DNA of 44,432 nucleotides, from the NCBI GenBank assembly GCA_021791715.1, contig JAJYWB010000052.1:1-44432 (forward strand). The letters are read 5' to 3'. Below the pieces are notes generated by a model, which worked only from the letters and a program-made list of their open reading frames with translations, had not been told where the DNA came from and searched no databases. The DNA is from Planctomycetota bacterium. GTDB taxonomy: Bacteria; Planctomycetota; Planctomycetia; Isosphaerales; Isosphaeraceae. Both the position numbers and the translations under genes were made by a program. Position 1 is the first letter of the stretch, and each line of letters opens with the position of its first letter. This document shows positions 32,780 through 42,423 of the stretch, piece after piece.

Positions 32780-34111
32780 ATGGATCGGAGTCGTCTTCAT
32801 TGGATTGGTCGATCGCTCGCGACGGTCGCGATCGCGGGGGTTTGCGCGGCTTGGTACGTCGCTTTCATGCCGCGTTTGGAATCGCATTATCGTCGCGTTG
32901 AACTCGTTCGATTGATGCGCGACGCCGATCCGAGGGCTCGCGATTACGCTGCGACCCTCACGCGCGAGCAAAGCGCCGGGGCGATCGACGCGGTTCGAGA
33001 CGCGATGCTCGACGAATCACCGATGATACGAATTGAAGCTTTTCATGTTTTGTATCAACTTCGGCCCGACGATCCCGCGACGCTCGACGCTTTGATCGGC
33101 GGGCTTCACGATCCCGATCCGATGATCGATCGCGAGATCATGATCATTATTTCACAAGCGATCGGTCGGATGACGCACCCCCGGGTGAACTCGCTTCGCG
33201 CCGCGACGATCTTATCGGCGTTGATTCCGGTCGTCGCGACGGCGCGCGACGACGTGAAGGAGGAGGCTTTCAAGACGATCGGCGCCTGGACGCGACTGCT
33301 CGACAAGCGCGATCCCGAACAGGAGGCGCTCCGCGATTCGGCGATCGAGACTCTCGACCGGGGACTCTCGGATCGCAATCAAGACGTCAAGGTCGCGGCG
33401 GCGGAGGGGCTCGCCGCGATCGGTTCGGACTCGCGTCGATTCATCCCCAAAATCTTCGCGATCGCCGATTCGCCCGCGCTCGATCAAGAGCCGTATTACC
33501 TGCCGTCTCATCGATATCGACGTCTTCTATTATTACACTATATTCAATCAATTGATCCCGCGGCCGCCGCGGCGTACGACGCGATGATCGTCGCGTGGCT
33601 GGGAAGTTTAGACCCGCTCAAGCGCGAACAAGGGGCGAGATTTCTCGTCGAGATCGATCATGAAAGGTTCGACGCGATCGCTCAGGCGCTCGACAAACTG
33701 CTCGCATCGCCCCTGTTGAAAACAAGGTTCGAGGCTTCGAAGGCGCTCTTCGCGCGGAACCGGTTGGAACGCCGAGATCTGATCGAGTCGATCCTCGTCG
33801 AAGTGGGTCGATCGCTCGACGAGGATCTGGAAAAAAGGATCGGCTCGATCCGCATGCTTAAATCGCTGGGCGCGACCGGAATCGGATCGATCGTCGACCA
33901 GGCGACGCGCGATCTCGCCGATCCATCTTTAAGCGATTACCAATATGAGATCTTTTTGACGCTCTGTGAAATCGGCCCCGACGCGCGATCGGCGTTGCCG
34001 CTCATTCTGCGCGAACACGCCGATTCGCGTTCGAACCTGGCGCACTCGCCGTTTTTCGACGAACTCGTCGCGCGGATCAATCCCGCGATCGCCGATCATA
34101 AAACGCGCTGA
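32780..34111 (+). CDS. Membrane-anchored HEAT-repeat protein
   Basis: A 443-residue protein from ATG 32780 (a GTG at 32765 is in frame). An N-terminal membrane helix (about residues 8-28, SLATVAIAGVCAAWYVAFM) is followed by alpha-helical HEAT-like repeats, for example IRIEAFHVLYQL, VKEEAFKTIGAW, VKVAAAEGLAAIGSDSRRFIPKI and ARSALPLILREHADS. No catalytic motif is visible; it is probably a protein-protein scaffold on the outer face of the cytoplasmic membrane. About 200 bases of AT-richer DNA separate it from the sulfotransferase, so it may have its own promoter. Function is unknown. Confidence 0.82.
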   Translation: MDRSRLHWIGRSLATVAIAGVCAAWYVAFMPRLESHYRRVELVRLMRDADPRARDYAATLTREQSAGAIDAVRDAMLDESPMIRIEAFHVLYQLRPDDPATLDALIGGLHDPDPMIDREIMIIISQAIGRMTHPRVNSLRAATILSALIPVVATARDDVKEEAFKTIGAWTRLLDKRDPEQEALRDSAIETLDRGLSDRNQDVKVAAAEGLAAIGSDSRRFIPKIFAIADSPALDQEPYYLPSHRYRRLLLLHYIQSIDPAAAAAYDAMIVAWLGSLDPLKREQGARFLVEIDHERFDAIAQALDKLLASPLLKTRFEASKALFARNRLERRDLIESILVEVGRSLDEDLEKRIGSIRMLKSLGATGIGSIVDQATRDLADPSLSDYQYEIFLTLCEIGPDARSALPLILREHADSRSNLAHSPFFDELVARINPAIADHKTR

Positions 34112-34745
34112 GCGATCCCCTTCGCGAGTCGTCTCCAAAAAATTTCCGCGTCAAGATAAAGCGCGCCGCGCCTCCGAGAGTGAATCGTCGACAATGCCGA
34201 GCAACCGCGCTGATCGCGCACGTCTCGCGTTCCTTTCGCGTTCCTTCGCGATCGCCGGTGTGGCGCCTTGAGACTCCAAACCTGCATCGAACGTCTTAAG
34301 CACCGAAATAATTGACGTAACTCGTTCGCGGCAAGCTACTTTCATTTTTGTTGAAAGTTCCGATGGAATCGAACGGAACGAAATACGAGCCCTGCTTGTT
34401 CGGGTCGTCGCTGGTCGCTAGGATACTTTGGAAAGGGTTGTGTCCTTTAAGTCGCTTGATCGGCTTGGGAAGGCTCGAAAGCGATTCGACGGCGTCGCGA
34501 TTTTCGCGGAATCGTCGCCGCTGATCGAGCCCGAACCGACGGACCCGACGACGAGTACGCGAGCGGCGCCTCGGCTTGACGATCAAAGCGTGATTTCTTG
34601 TGGATTCGTCCATTCCCCCCGGCGAATCAGGCTCAATCCGATTTTTGGTTTTTCGCCCGATTCGATTCGCTCGCGCATCGATTCGGGACGCGTTTTTGTG
34701 ACGATCGAGTTCTCGTATCGAGTCCAACCTCGGGAGGATCGGCGC
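34112..34745. other. Intergenic region upstream of the oxidase operon
   Basis: These 634 bases separate the HEAT-repeat gene from the di-heme cytochrome. The cytochrome frame is open back to 34428, but that upstream part has no family resemblance, and the signal peptide begins at 34746. A leftward frame over 34296-34460 has protein-like text and may be a gene remnant. The operon promoter presumably lies here; no clear consensus is visible. Confidence 0.5.
34296..34460 (-). pseudogene. Possible remnant of a DUF1559-type (prepilin-like) gene
   Basis: The minus-strand frame ending at 34296 reads as plausible protein over its last ~55 codons, including SDDPNKQGSYFVPFD and SLPRTSYVNYFGA, with mixed codon choice. 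SDPN followed by TSYVGNFG-like text is reminiscent of the middle of DUF1559 proteins, which are very numerous in Planctomycetota. No start region, N-terminal methylation motif or ribosome binding site is found upstream, and the frame stops without the usual C-terminal GDGS motif. It could be a decayed fragment or chance. Confidence 0.2.
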
Positions 34746-36089
34746 GTGACTTCGCGGTTATTATTGACGCCGGCAGTCGGCGTCTTGCTGCTGTTATCGG
34801 GCTGCGGCACGATCTGGGACGCCCCGGTCGGCTATTCCGAAAGCCCCAAATTGACCGGCGGCGAGCTCAAAGGCAAAACCAAGCTCCAAAAAGCGGTTCG
34901 CGCGCAACTCGATAAGCTTTACGGCCCCAATCCTCGCGATATCCGCGTCTTTCCAGGCTCGGGGCTGTTCAACGGCGGAACTTCGTTGGCGAACCTCGTG
35001 AAAGAAGGCAAAAAGGTTCGCGAGGTTAAATATGAGGTCGTCGATTCCATCACCGGCAAGAAATCTATCAAAACGCAGCACGGAGGGTACTCGCTTTATC
35101 GCCGCCATTGCCTTCATTGCCACGGCGTATCGGGAGACGGCGCCGGGCCGACCGCTCCCTACCTTTATCCTAGGCCGCGCGATTATCGCCCGGGGATTTT
35201 CAAGTTCACTTCGACAGGTCTCAATAAACCGACGCGCGACGACCTGCGAAAAACCCTCCTCTACGGCATCGCGGGAACGTCGATGCCCGCGTTCGACGCG
35301 ATGTTGTCCGCCGACGAGATCGATCAAGTCGTTGAATATGTCGTTTTCTTGAGCATGCGTGGTGAGACCGAACTCGGATTGATCGACATCGCTTCGACGG
35401 TCGACGAGAAGGATGCCGCGACCGAACTTTCCGACGAGGTCGGCCTCGATACCGCCAAGGTCGTCGCGAACAAGTGGGTTCAGGCTTCGAACCTCGTCGT
35501 CGATCCTCCCATTCCTCGCGTTATCGCCGACGAGGCGAGCGTGAAACGAGGACGCGAGCTTTATCTCGGCCTTAACAAAACGGGAGGAAAGGTCGAGTGC
35601 GTCGCGTGCCACGGCCCGCAAGCGCACGGCGACGGTCCGTCGTTCGTCGATAAAACCGTGTTCGATAAGGTCGTGTTCTGGGAGAAGTCGATCGACGAGG
35701 CGATCGACGAAATCTATGAACACATGATTTTTGAACACGAAGGCAAGGTGGAAGCGGCGAAGAATCCCAAAGACGTACCGCCGCTGATCGCCAAGAAGGA
35801 ATTCGCCGCGAAGGTGAAGAAGGCGTGGGGCGAGTCGCTCGACGACTGGCAAAATCCGCTCCGTCCGGCGAACCTGACGCTCGGTCGGTACAAGGGAGGA
35901 AGACGGCCGATCGACCTTTACTGGCGGATCGCCAACGGAATCAACGGCGCCAAAATGCCCGGTCACGCGAGCGCGATCAAGCCCGAGCAAATTTGGGATC
36001 TCGTCAACTTCGTGATCCAGCTTCCTTACGATCCGAACATGCTCGAAAACGCGCCCCCGCCCCCCGCGGCCGCGGTCGCCGAGCGTTGA
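34746..36089 (+). CDS. Di-heme cytochrome c lipoprotein of the oxidase operon
   Basis: The start is GTG 34746: GGGAGG lies about eight bases upstream and it begins a lipoprotein signal, LLLTPAVGVLLLLSGC, with the lipidated Cys at residue 20. The mature protein (about 428 residues) carries two class I cytochrome c domains, with heme sites CLHCH at residue 122 and CVACH at 285, each followed by a candidate Met axial ligand region (SMPAFDAMLS in the first, KMPGHASAI in the second). It heads the gene cluster for the heme-copper oxidase, whose CoxB lacks a fused cytochrome domain, so this lipoprotein is the likely membrane-tethered electron donor to CuA. No alternative complex III genes are in the window. 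A 215-base leader with inverted repeats separates it from coxB. Confidence 0.9.
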   Translation: MTSRLLLTPAVGVLLLLSGCGTIWDAPVGYSESPKLTGGELKGKTKLQKAVRAQLDKLYGPNPRDIRVFPGSGLFNGGTSLANLVKEGKKVREVKYEVVDSITGKKSIKTQHGGYSLYRRHCLHCHGVSGDGAGPTAPYLYPRPRDYRPGIFKFTSTGLNKPTRDDLRKTLLYGIAGTSMPAFDAMLSADEIDQVVEYVVFLSMRGETELGLIDIASTVDEKDAATELSDEVGLDTAKVVANKWVQASNLVVDPPIPRVIADEASVKRGRELYLGLNKTGGKVECVACHGPQAHGDGPSFVDKTVFDKVVFWEKSIDEAIDEIYEHMIFEHEGKVEAAKNPKDVPPLIAKKEFAAKVKKAWGESLDDWQNPLRPANLTLGRYKGGRRPIDLYWRIANGINGAKMPGHASAIKPEQIWDLVNFVIQLPYDPNMLENAPPPPAAAVAER

Positions 36090-36102
36090 TCGAATCGAGC
36101 GA

Positions 36103-36129
36103 TCGATCCCCCGCGTCAAAGGGGATCGA
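36103..36129 (+). terminator. Perfect 9-bp stem-loop after the cytochrome gene
   Basis: TCGATCCCC (36103-36111) and GGGGATCGA (36121-36129) form a perfect nine-pair stem around a nine-base loop, 14 bases after the cytochrome stop. No T-run follows, so an intrinsic terminator is not proven. It could act as a partial terminator or an mRNA-stabilising hairpin separating the cytochrome from coxB expression. Confidence 0.4.
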
Positions 36130-36177
36130 CGCTTTAAACCAATGAGAAATCAGAGATTGATCGATGTCCTTATTTTT

Positions 36178-36242
36178 GATCGGGTTGGAATCGAGCGGGT
36201 CGAGCGGCGACGAGATCGATTCGAGTCGGGTTTAACCCGATC
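36178..36242 (+). promoter_or_regulatory. Nested inverted repeats in the coxB leader
   Basis: GATCGGGTT (36178-36186) pairs with AACCCGATC (36234-36242), and inside it GAATCGA (36188-36194) pairs with TCGATTC (36216-36222), leaving an 11-base bulge on the 3' side. The structure ends about 60 bases before the coxB start. It may be an RNA element controlling coxB or a pair of protein-binding sites; no known riboswitch class is recognised. Confidence 0.35.
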
Positions 36243-36304
36243 TCACTTGGTATCGACATGCCCTCGAACTTTTAATCGACCGAAACGATACATGGAGTCA
36301 TCGC

Positions 36305-37125
36305 GTGCGTAACTGGAGCCTACTGTACATCGTGATGGCGGTTCTTTCCGTCATCGTCTGCATTTACGCTCCGTTCGATCCCAATTGGCGTCTGCCGCCG
36401 AACGTTTCGACGACGGGACGCGAAGTCGATCATCTCTTCGAGTTGATCATGGGGATCACGGGGCTGACGTTCGTCGGCGTATCGATCGCCTTCGGGATCG
36501 CGGCGTGGAAATTCACCGACGCCCCCGGCCGCAAGGCGAAGTATATGCATGGAAGCCAACGTCTTGAAATCGTCTGGACGGTGATTCCGGCGGGAATTCT
36601 CGTGTTCATCGCTCTCTATCAAATGGGAACGTGGACGAAGATCAAGTTCCGTTCGGAGGCGCCCCGCGTTCAACCGATCGCCGAGGTGAGCGCGCGACAA
36701 TTCCAGTGGCTGATGGTTTATCCCGGCCCCGACGGTCGGTTGCACACCCCCGACGATCTGCACACCGTCAACGATCTGCACTTCGTCAAAGGTAAACCGG
36801 CGTTGATTTACCTCAAATCTCAGGATGTGATCCACTCGTTCTTTCTCCCTCAAATGCGGATCAAACAAGACGCTCTCCCGGGAATGACGATTCCCGTCTG
36901 GTTCGATTCGGACACGGCTTCGACCTCGGAACACCCCTTCGAGCTCGTTTGCGCTGAACTGTGCGGCTGGGGCCATTACAAAATGCGATCGAAGGTCGTC
37001 GTCCACGAGACGCAGGCCGAGTTTGACGAATGGGTGAAACAATCGCTCAAGGAACAAAATCGCGACCAGCTTAAATCCGCCAAAACGACGACGGCGGCCG
37101 TCGAACACAAGGGAGGAGAGTCTTT

Positions 37126-37129
<4 letters not shown>
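36305..37129 (+). CDS. coxB: Cytochrome c oxidase subunit II
   Basis: A 274-residue CuA subunit. The start is GTG 36305 with GGAG seven bases before it. Hydrophobic segments at about 5-23, 47-70 and 88-108 anchor it, and a periplasmic cupredoxin domain follows. The binuclear CuA site is intact: a His in DVIHSFFLPQMR, then C216, E218, C220, H224 and M227 in CAELCGWGHYKM. It accepts electrons from cytochrome c and passes them to heme a in CoxA. Unlike caa3-type subunits II there is no C-terminal cytochrome c domain, which fits a separate donor encoded just upstream. The stop overlaps the coxA start (ATGA), so the two are translationally coupled. Confidence 0.96.
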
Positions 37130-38979
<1,850 letters not shown>

Positions 38980-39087
38980 AACCGCGACGGCTCACGACCG
39001 CCGGGGCGCTCCGATCGAGCGTCCCCGGCTGGTCGCACTAAATTAAACTCGTCGATCCGACATGATGAATTGCTTGTTGGAATGATC

Positions 39088-40074
39088 ATGAATCGTTCGA
39101 CCGTCGTTGAAATCGAATCGAGACCTTTGGCTTATCGCCGGGGCGTTCACGCGCTCGCGATCGTCGCCGCGGCGTTCACCTGGCCGCTGCTGCTTTCGGG
39201 AGGCCAGGTGACGACTTACCGCGTGGGCATGGCGGTACCCGACTGGCCGACGACGTTCGGTATCAACATGTTTTTGTATCGTTTTGTCGATTCGACCTGG
39301 GGCGTTTTCATCGAGCACCGGCACCGACTGCTGGGGGCGGGGTTGGGGGTGATCTCGATCGTGCTCGCGGTTTGGTTCACGGTTCGCGAACGTCGACTCG
39401 GAGTCAAACTGCTCGGCTGGGGAGCGCTCGCGGGAGTCGTTTTACAAGGTTTGCTCGGCGGTCTGCGGGTGCGCAACAATTCGACCGAACTCGCTCTCGT
39501 TCACGGTTGTTCGGGACAAGCGGTCTTCGGGCTGATGGTCGCTCTCGCGGTCGTCACGAGCCGCAAATGGATCGATTCCGCGGCGTCACGTGATCAATCG
39601 GGTCGAATGCGGGCGTATTCTCTGGGATTTCTCGCATTGGTATACGCTCAAATCATCCTCGGGGCGATCTTAAGACATCTGGGCTCGATGTTAATCGTAC
39701 ATATTTGCACGGCGATTTGCGTGATCATCGCCGGCGGGGCTTTGTTCGCGGCATCGCGTTCGACCGGGACGGGATCGTCTTTGATACGAGTCCCCGCTTC
39801 GCGATTGCTCGCCGTGATCGCGACCCAGGCGTGCCTGGGGATCTGGGCGTGGTGGATGTTGCGGCCGTTCGACGGCGTCGCTCGTCGCGTAACCACCTTG
39901 CAGGCGATCGCGAGGACGGGTCATCAGGGAACGGGGGCGTTGGTTTTGGGCGCCGCGGTATCGCTCGTTTTATGGGCGTGGCGCCCCTGGTTCGCTCGCG
40001 TTTTCACGCGTTCATCAGATACGTTCGGATCTTCCACCTCGGTATCGGTTCGAGAATTGGAGGTCGTGGCATGA
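39088..40074 (+). CDS. ctaA: Heme A synthase
   Basis: Integral membrane enzyme that oxidises the C8 methyl of heme O to make heme A for CoxA. It has about 328 residues and eight predicted helices. Conserved motifs are DWPTTFG after helix 1, FIEHRHRLLG (Glu and His ligands) in helix 2, LVHGCSGQAVFG in helix 4, and late GHQGTGALVLG. The start is uncertain: ATG 39088 (GGA six bases upstream) is preferred, with ATG 39082 and a TTG at 39070 also in frame. Its stop overlaps the ctaB start (ATGA), so the two heme A pathway genes are coupled. Placement between coxA and coxC fits assembly of an aa3-like enzyme. Confidence 0.93.
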   Translation: MNRSTVVEIESRPLAYRRGVHALAIVAAAFTWPLLLSGGQVTTYRVGMAVPDWPTTFGINMFLYRFVDSTWGVFIEHRHRLLGAGLGVISIVLAVWFTVRERRLGVKLLGWGALAGVVLQGLLGGLRVRNNSTELALVHGCSGQAVFGLMVALAVVTSRKWIDSAASRDQSGRMRAYSLGFLALVYAQIILGAILRHLGSMLIVHICTAICVIIAGGALFAASRSTGTGSSLIRVPASRLLAVIATQACLGIWAWWMLRPFDGVARRVTTLQAIARTGHQGTGALVLGAAVSLVLWAWRPWFARVFTRSSDTFGSSTSVSVRELEVVA

Positions 40075-41048
40075 AGGCCGAAGCGGCGACTCTCACGGGT
40101 ACGATCCCGCTCCCTTCGACCGTCGAATCGACTCCGAGTCGCTTCGCGGCGTTCGTTGAGCTGACGAAACCGAGGCTTACGTTCTTGGTTTTGCTGACGG
40201 TCGCGGCGGGCTACGTCGCCGGGGCGCGACGCGCGTCGAATCCCGCGGTCGTGCTCTGGACCGTGCTCGGAGCTGGGCTCGTCGCGGCGGGGGCTTCGGC
40301 CTGGAATCAGGTGTTGGAGCGGAAGCGCGACGCGAGGATGCGTCGGACGTCGTCGCGGCCGATTCCGGCGGGGATCGTGACGCCGATCGAGGGAGCGATT
40401 TTCGGCACGTTGATGGCGATCGCGGGATGCGTTTTACTCGCCGCGACTTCGCGACCGATCGCCGCGATCGTCGCCGCGTCGACTTTCCTGTTATACGTGC
40501 TCATTTACACACCGCTTAAGCCGAGGACGACTTTGAACACGGCGATCGGCGCGATTCCCGGGGCGTTGCCTCCGGTGATCGGCTGGTCGGCGGCGACGGG
40601 ACGGTTGGGGATCGAGGCGACGGCGTTGTTTTTGATTCTGTTCCTCTGGCAATTTCCCCACTTTTTGGCGATCGCGTGGATTTACCGGGTTGATTACCGT
40701 CGCGGCGGGCACAAGATGTTGCCCTCGGTCGATCCCGACGGATCGATCACGTCGCGCCAGGCTTTCTGGTACGCGCTCGCTCTCGTTCCGGTCGGCCTTT
40801 TGCCGACGGTCGTCGGTCTCGCGGGGCCGTATTACTTCGCGGGTACCTTTGTCGTCGGGATTTTTTACCTCGTCGCGGCGACTCGTTTCATGACGACGAC
40901 GAACGACGCCTCGGCGCGACGGTTGTTGTGGTCGTCGTTCCTTTATCTCCCCGCGGTTCTGGCTCTTTTGCTCGCGAATCCGACCCCCGACGTTCGAATC
41001 GCGGCGATTCCCGCGATCGACCGAGTCGTCGCCGTCGATTCCCCCTGA
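40071..41048 (+). CDS. ctaB: Protoheme IX farnesyltransferase (heme O synthase)
   Basis: UbiA-superfamily prenyltransferase adding a farnesyl chain to heme B. The frame is open from 39705, but the real start is ATG 40071, overlapping the ctaA stop; upstream sequence is ctaA read in another frame. The product has 325 residues and about nine helices. It starts with the family pattern VELTKPRLTFLVLLTVAAGY, has the prenyl-diphosphate motif as NQVLERKRDARMRRTSSRPIPAG, and further YTPLKPRTTLNTAIGAIPGALPPVIGW and FLWQFPHFLAIAW. The commonest form of the first Asp-rich motif is ERDxDAxM; here the first Asp is Lys, leaving RD. Similar variants may occur in this phylum. It supplies heme O to CtaA. Confidence 0.95.
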   Translation: MKAEAATLTGTIPLPSTVESTPSRFAAFVELTKPRLTFLVLLTVAAGYVAGARRASNPAVVLWTVLGAGLVAAGASAWNQVLERKRDARMRRTSSRPIPAGIVTPIEGAIFGTLMAIAGCVLLAATSRPIAAIVAASTFLLYVLIYTPLKPRTTLNTAIGAIPGALPPVIGWSAATGRLGIEATALFLILFLWQFPHFLAIAWIYRVDYRRGGHKMLPSVDPDGSITSRQAFWYALALVPVGLLPTVVGLAGPYYFAGTFVVGIFYLVAATRFMTTTNDASARRLLWSSFLYLPAVLALLLANPTPDVRIAAIPAIDRVVAVDSP

Positions 41049-41128
41049 TTTTACATGCGTTCACGTAAGTTTGTGAATTTTTAACCCCTTTTTCGGGACG
41101 CCGAGAGACGAAAGCAGGAAACGAAACG

Positions 41129-41881
41129 ATGTCGCACGCCGCCACGATCCCGACGGGTCTGATCGCCGCGACCGCCCAGGCCGAGCCCCGCAAGGCTCCT
41201 CCGCCGAGTCCTGGGAAGGTCGCGATGTGGCTGTTTTTGGCCACCGAGGTTATGTTCTTCACGGGCCTGATCGGCTCTTACATCGTGCTCCGGGCCGGCA
41301 GTCCGAAATTCGCGTACGCGAATCTTTACTCGCCCGGGACGGTCGCCGAGAAGATTCCCACGGCGATCAAGAACGACCCCAAGCTCAAGCAATACACCTG
41401 GCCCCAGCCTTACGATTCGGCGACGAACCCCCTTTCGATCAATCTCACCGCGGTCAACACGTTCATTCTGATTTGTTCATCATTGACGATGGTGTTGGCG
41501 CTTTCCGCGATCCAGCGCGGCGATCAAAAGAATTTGACGAAGTGGCTGGCGGCGACGGTCATCATCGGATCGGTGTTTTTAAGCGTTCAGGTTTTTGAAT
41601 ATCACGAGCTGATGTACGGCAGGCATTATCCCGTGGGGATCAGCGCCACGGGGCATTTCCGACCCTCGGTAAGTCTGTTCGCGTCGTGCTTTTTCACGAT
41701 GACGGGTTTCCACGGAGCGCACGTGACGGGGGGAGTGATTCTCCTTTCGTGCATCCTGATCCAATCGCTCCGCGGCACATACACCAAAGATCACCACAGC
41801 TCGGTCGAACTCGCCGGCCTTTACTGGCACTTCGTCGACCTGGTGTGGATCATTCTGTTCACCGTCGTTTACCTGGTTTGA
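41129..41881 (+). CDS. coxC: Cytochrome c oxidase subunit III
   Basis: A 250-residue membrane subunit that stabilises the oxidase core and proton uptake. Hallmarks are KVAMWLFLATEVMFFTGLIGSYIVLRAGSP at the first helix, CFFTMTGFHGAHVTGGVILL, and HSSVELAGLYWHFVDLVWIILFTVVYLV at the C-terminus. Five to six hydrophobic segments are apparent. The ATG at 41129 begins a short soluble N-terminus. It lies 80 bases after ctaB and 52 bases before the subunit IV gene, all on one strand, in the usual order for such operons. Confidence 0.95.
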   Translation: MSHAATIPTGLIAATAQAEPRKAPPPSPGKVAMWLFLATEVMFFTGLIGSYIVLRAGSPKFAYANLYSPGTVAEKIPTAIKNDPKLKQYTWPQPYDSATNPLSINLTAVNTFILICSSLTMVLALSAIQRGDQKNLTKWLAATVIIGSVFLSVQVFEYHELMYGRHYPVGISATGHFRPSVSLFASCFFTMTGFHGAHVTGGVILLSCILIQSLRGTYTKDHHSSVELAGLYWHFVDLVWIILFTVVYLV

Positions 41882-41933
41882 TCGCCCGCGCTGATAGGCG
41901 CCACCGAAACCCTCTTTCGCAAGGTATCCAAAC

Positions 41934-42344
41934 ATGAGCGAAACCGCGGCAACTCACGATCACGGCGATCACTCGGGATCGCACAGTAATTACATGAAAA
42001 TTTGGTACATTCTTCTCGTCATGACGATCGCCGAATATTTTTACGCGATGTTCGCGGGAGAATTGTTCGGCATCCCGGTTTTGATCGTCGGCCTCGTGGC
42101 GATGGCATCGTACAAGGCCACGCTCGTCGCGCTTCACTTCATGCACCTCAAGTTCGAGGGAAAATGGGTGTTGGCGATGCTCGTGCCGACCGCGTTTCTC
42201 GTGTGTGTACTGATCATCGGCCTCACCCCCGACGTCGCGCTCCATTACACCGACGAAGACCTTCCCGGACTGCAAGAAAACGAAACCGCCGCGACCGCTC
42301 CCGCGCAACCGGGTCAACTCGCGGCGGTGACGGTCGTTCGTTAA
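41934..42344 (+). CDS. coxD: Cytochrome c oxidase subunit IV (prokaryotic CoxD type)
   Basis: A 136-residue protein with three membrane helices (about 21-40, 45-68 and 78-102: KIWYILLVMTIAEYFYAMF, IPVLIVGLVAMASYKATLVALHFMHLKFE, WVLAMLVPTAFLVCVLIIGL). The KATLVALHFMHLKFE motif is typical of prokaryotic COX4 proteins. The N-terminus is His/Asp-rich (THDHGDHSGSHS), echoing the CoxA tail, and the C-terminus is a short Ala/Glu/Pro-rich tail. It is an accessory subunit without redox cofactors. The neighbours on both sides are oxidase genes. Confidence 0.9.
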   Translation: MSETAATHDHGDHSGSHSNYMKIWYILLVMTIAEYFYAMFAGELFGIPVLIVGLVAMASYKATLVALHFMHLKFEGKWVLAMLVPTAFLVCVLIIGLTPDVALHYTDEDLPGLQENETAATAPAQPGQLAAVTVVR

Positions 42345-42423
42345 ACGAACGATACCCGTTGCGCCCTAGGCGAATCATCATGTTTGATGATTCTAGCGTC
42401 TGAATGAACAAGTAGGTGCGAAT

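Noticed and set aside
34428..34745. N-terminal extension of the di-heme cytochrome
   Set aside because: The extension has no family resemblance and would bury the lipoprotein signal; GTG 34746 has a good ribosome binding site and begins the signal directly.
34794..36119. Minus-strand open frame of 441 codons opposite the di-heme cytochrome
   Set aside because: The plus strand has two heme motifs, a lipobox and a ribosome binding site; the antisense translation has no recognisable domain.
39705..40070. N-terminal extension of ctaB
   Set aside because: The frame is open but lies inside ctaA in another reading frame; family similarity begins only after the ATG at 40071, which overlaps the ctaA stop.
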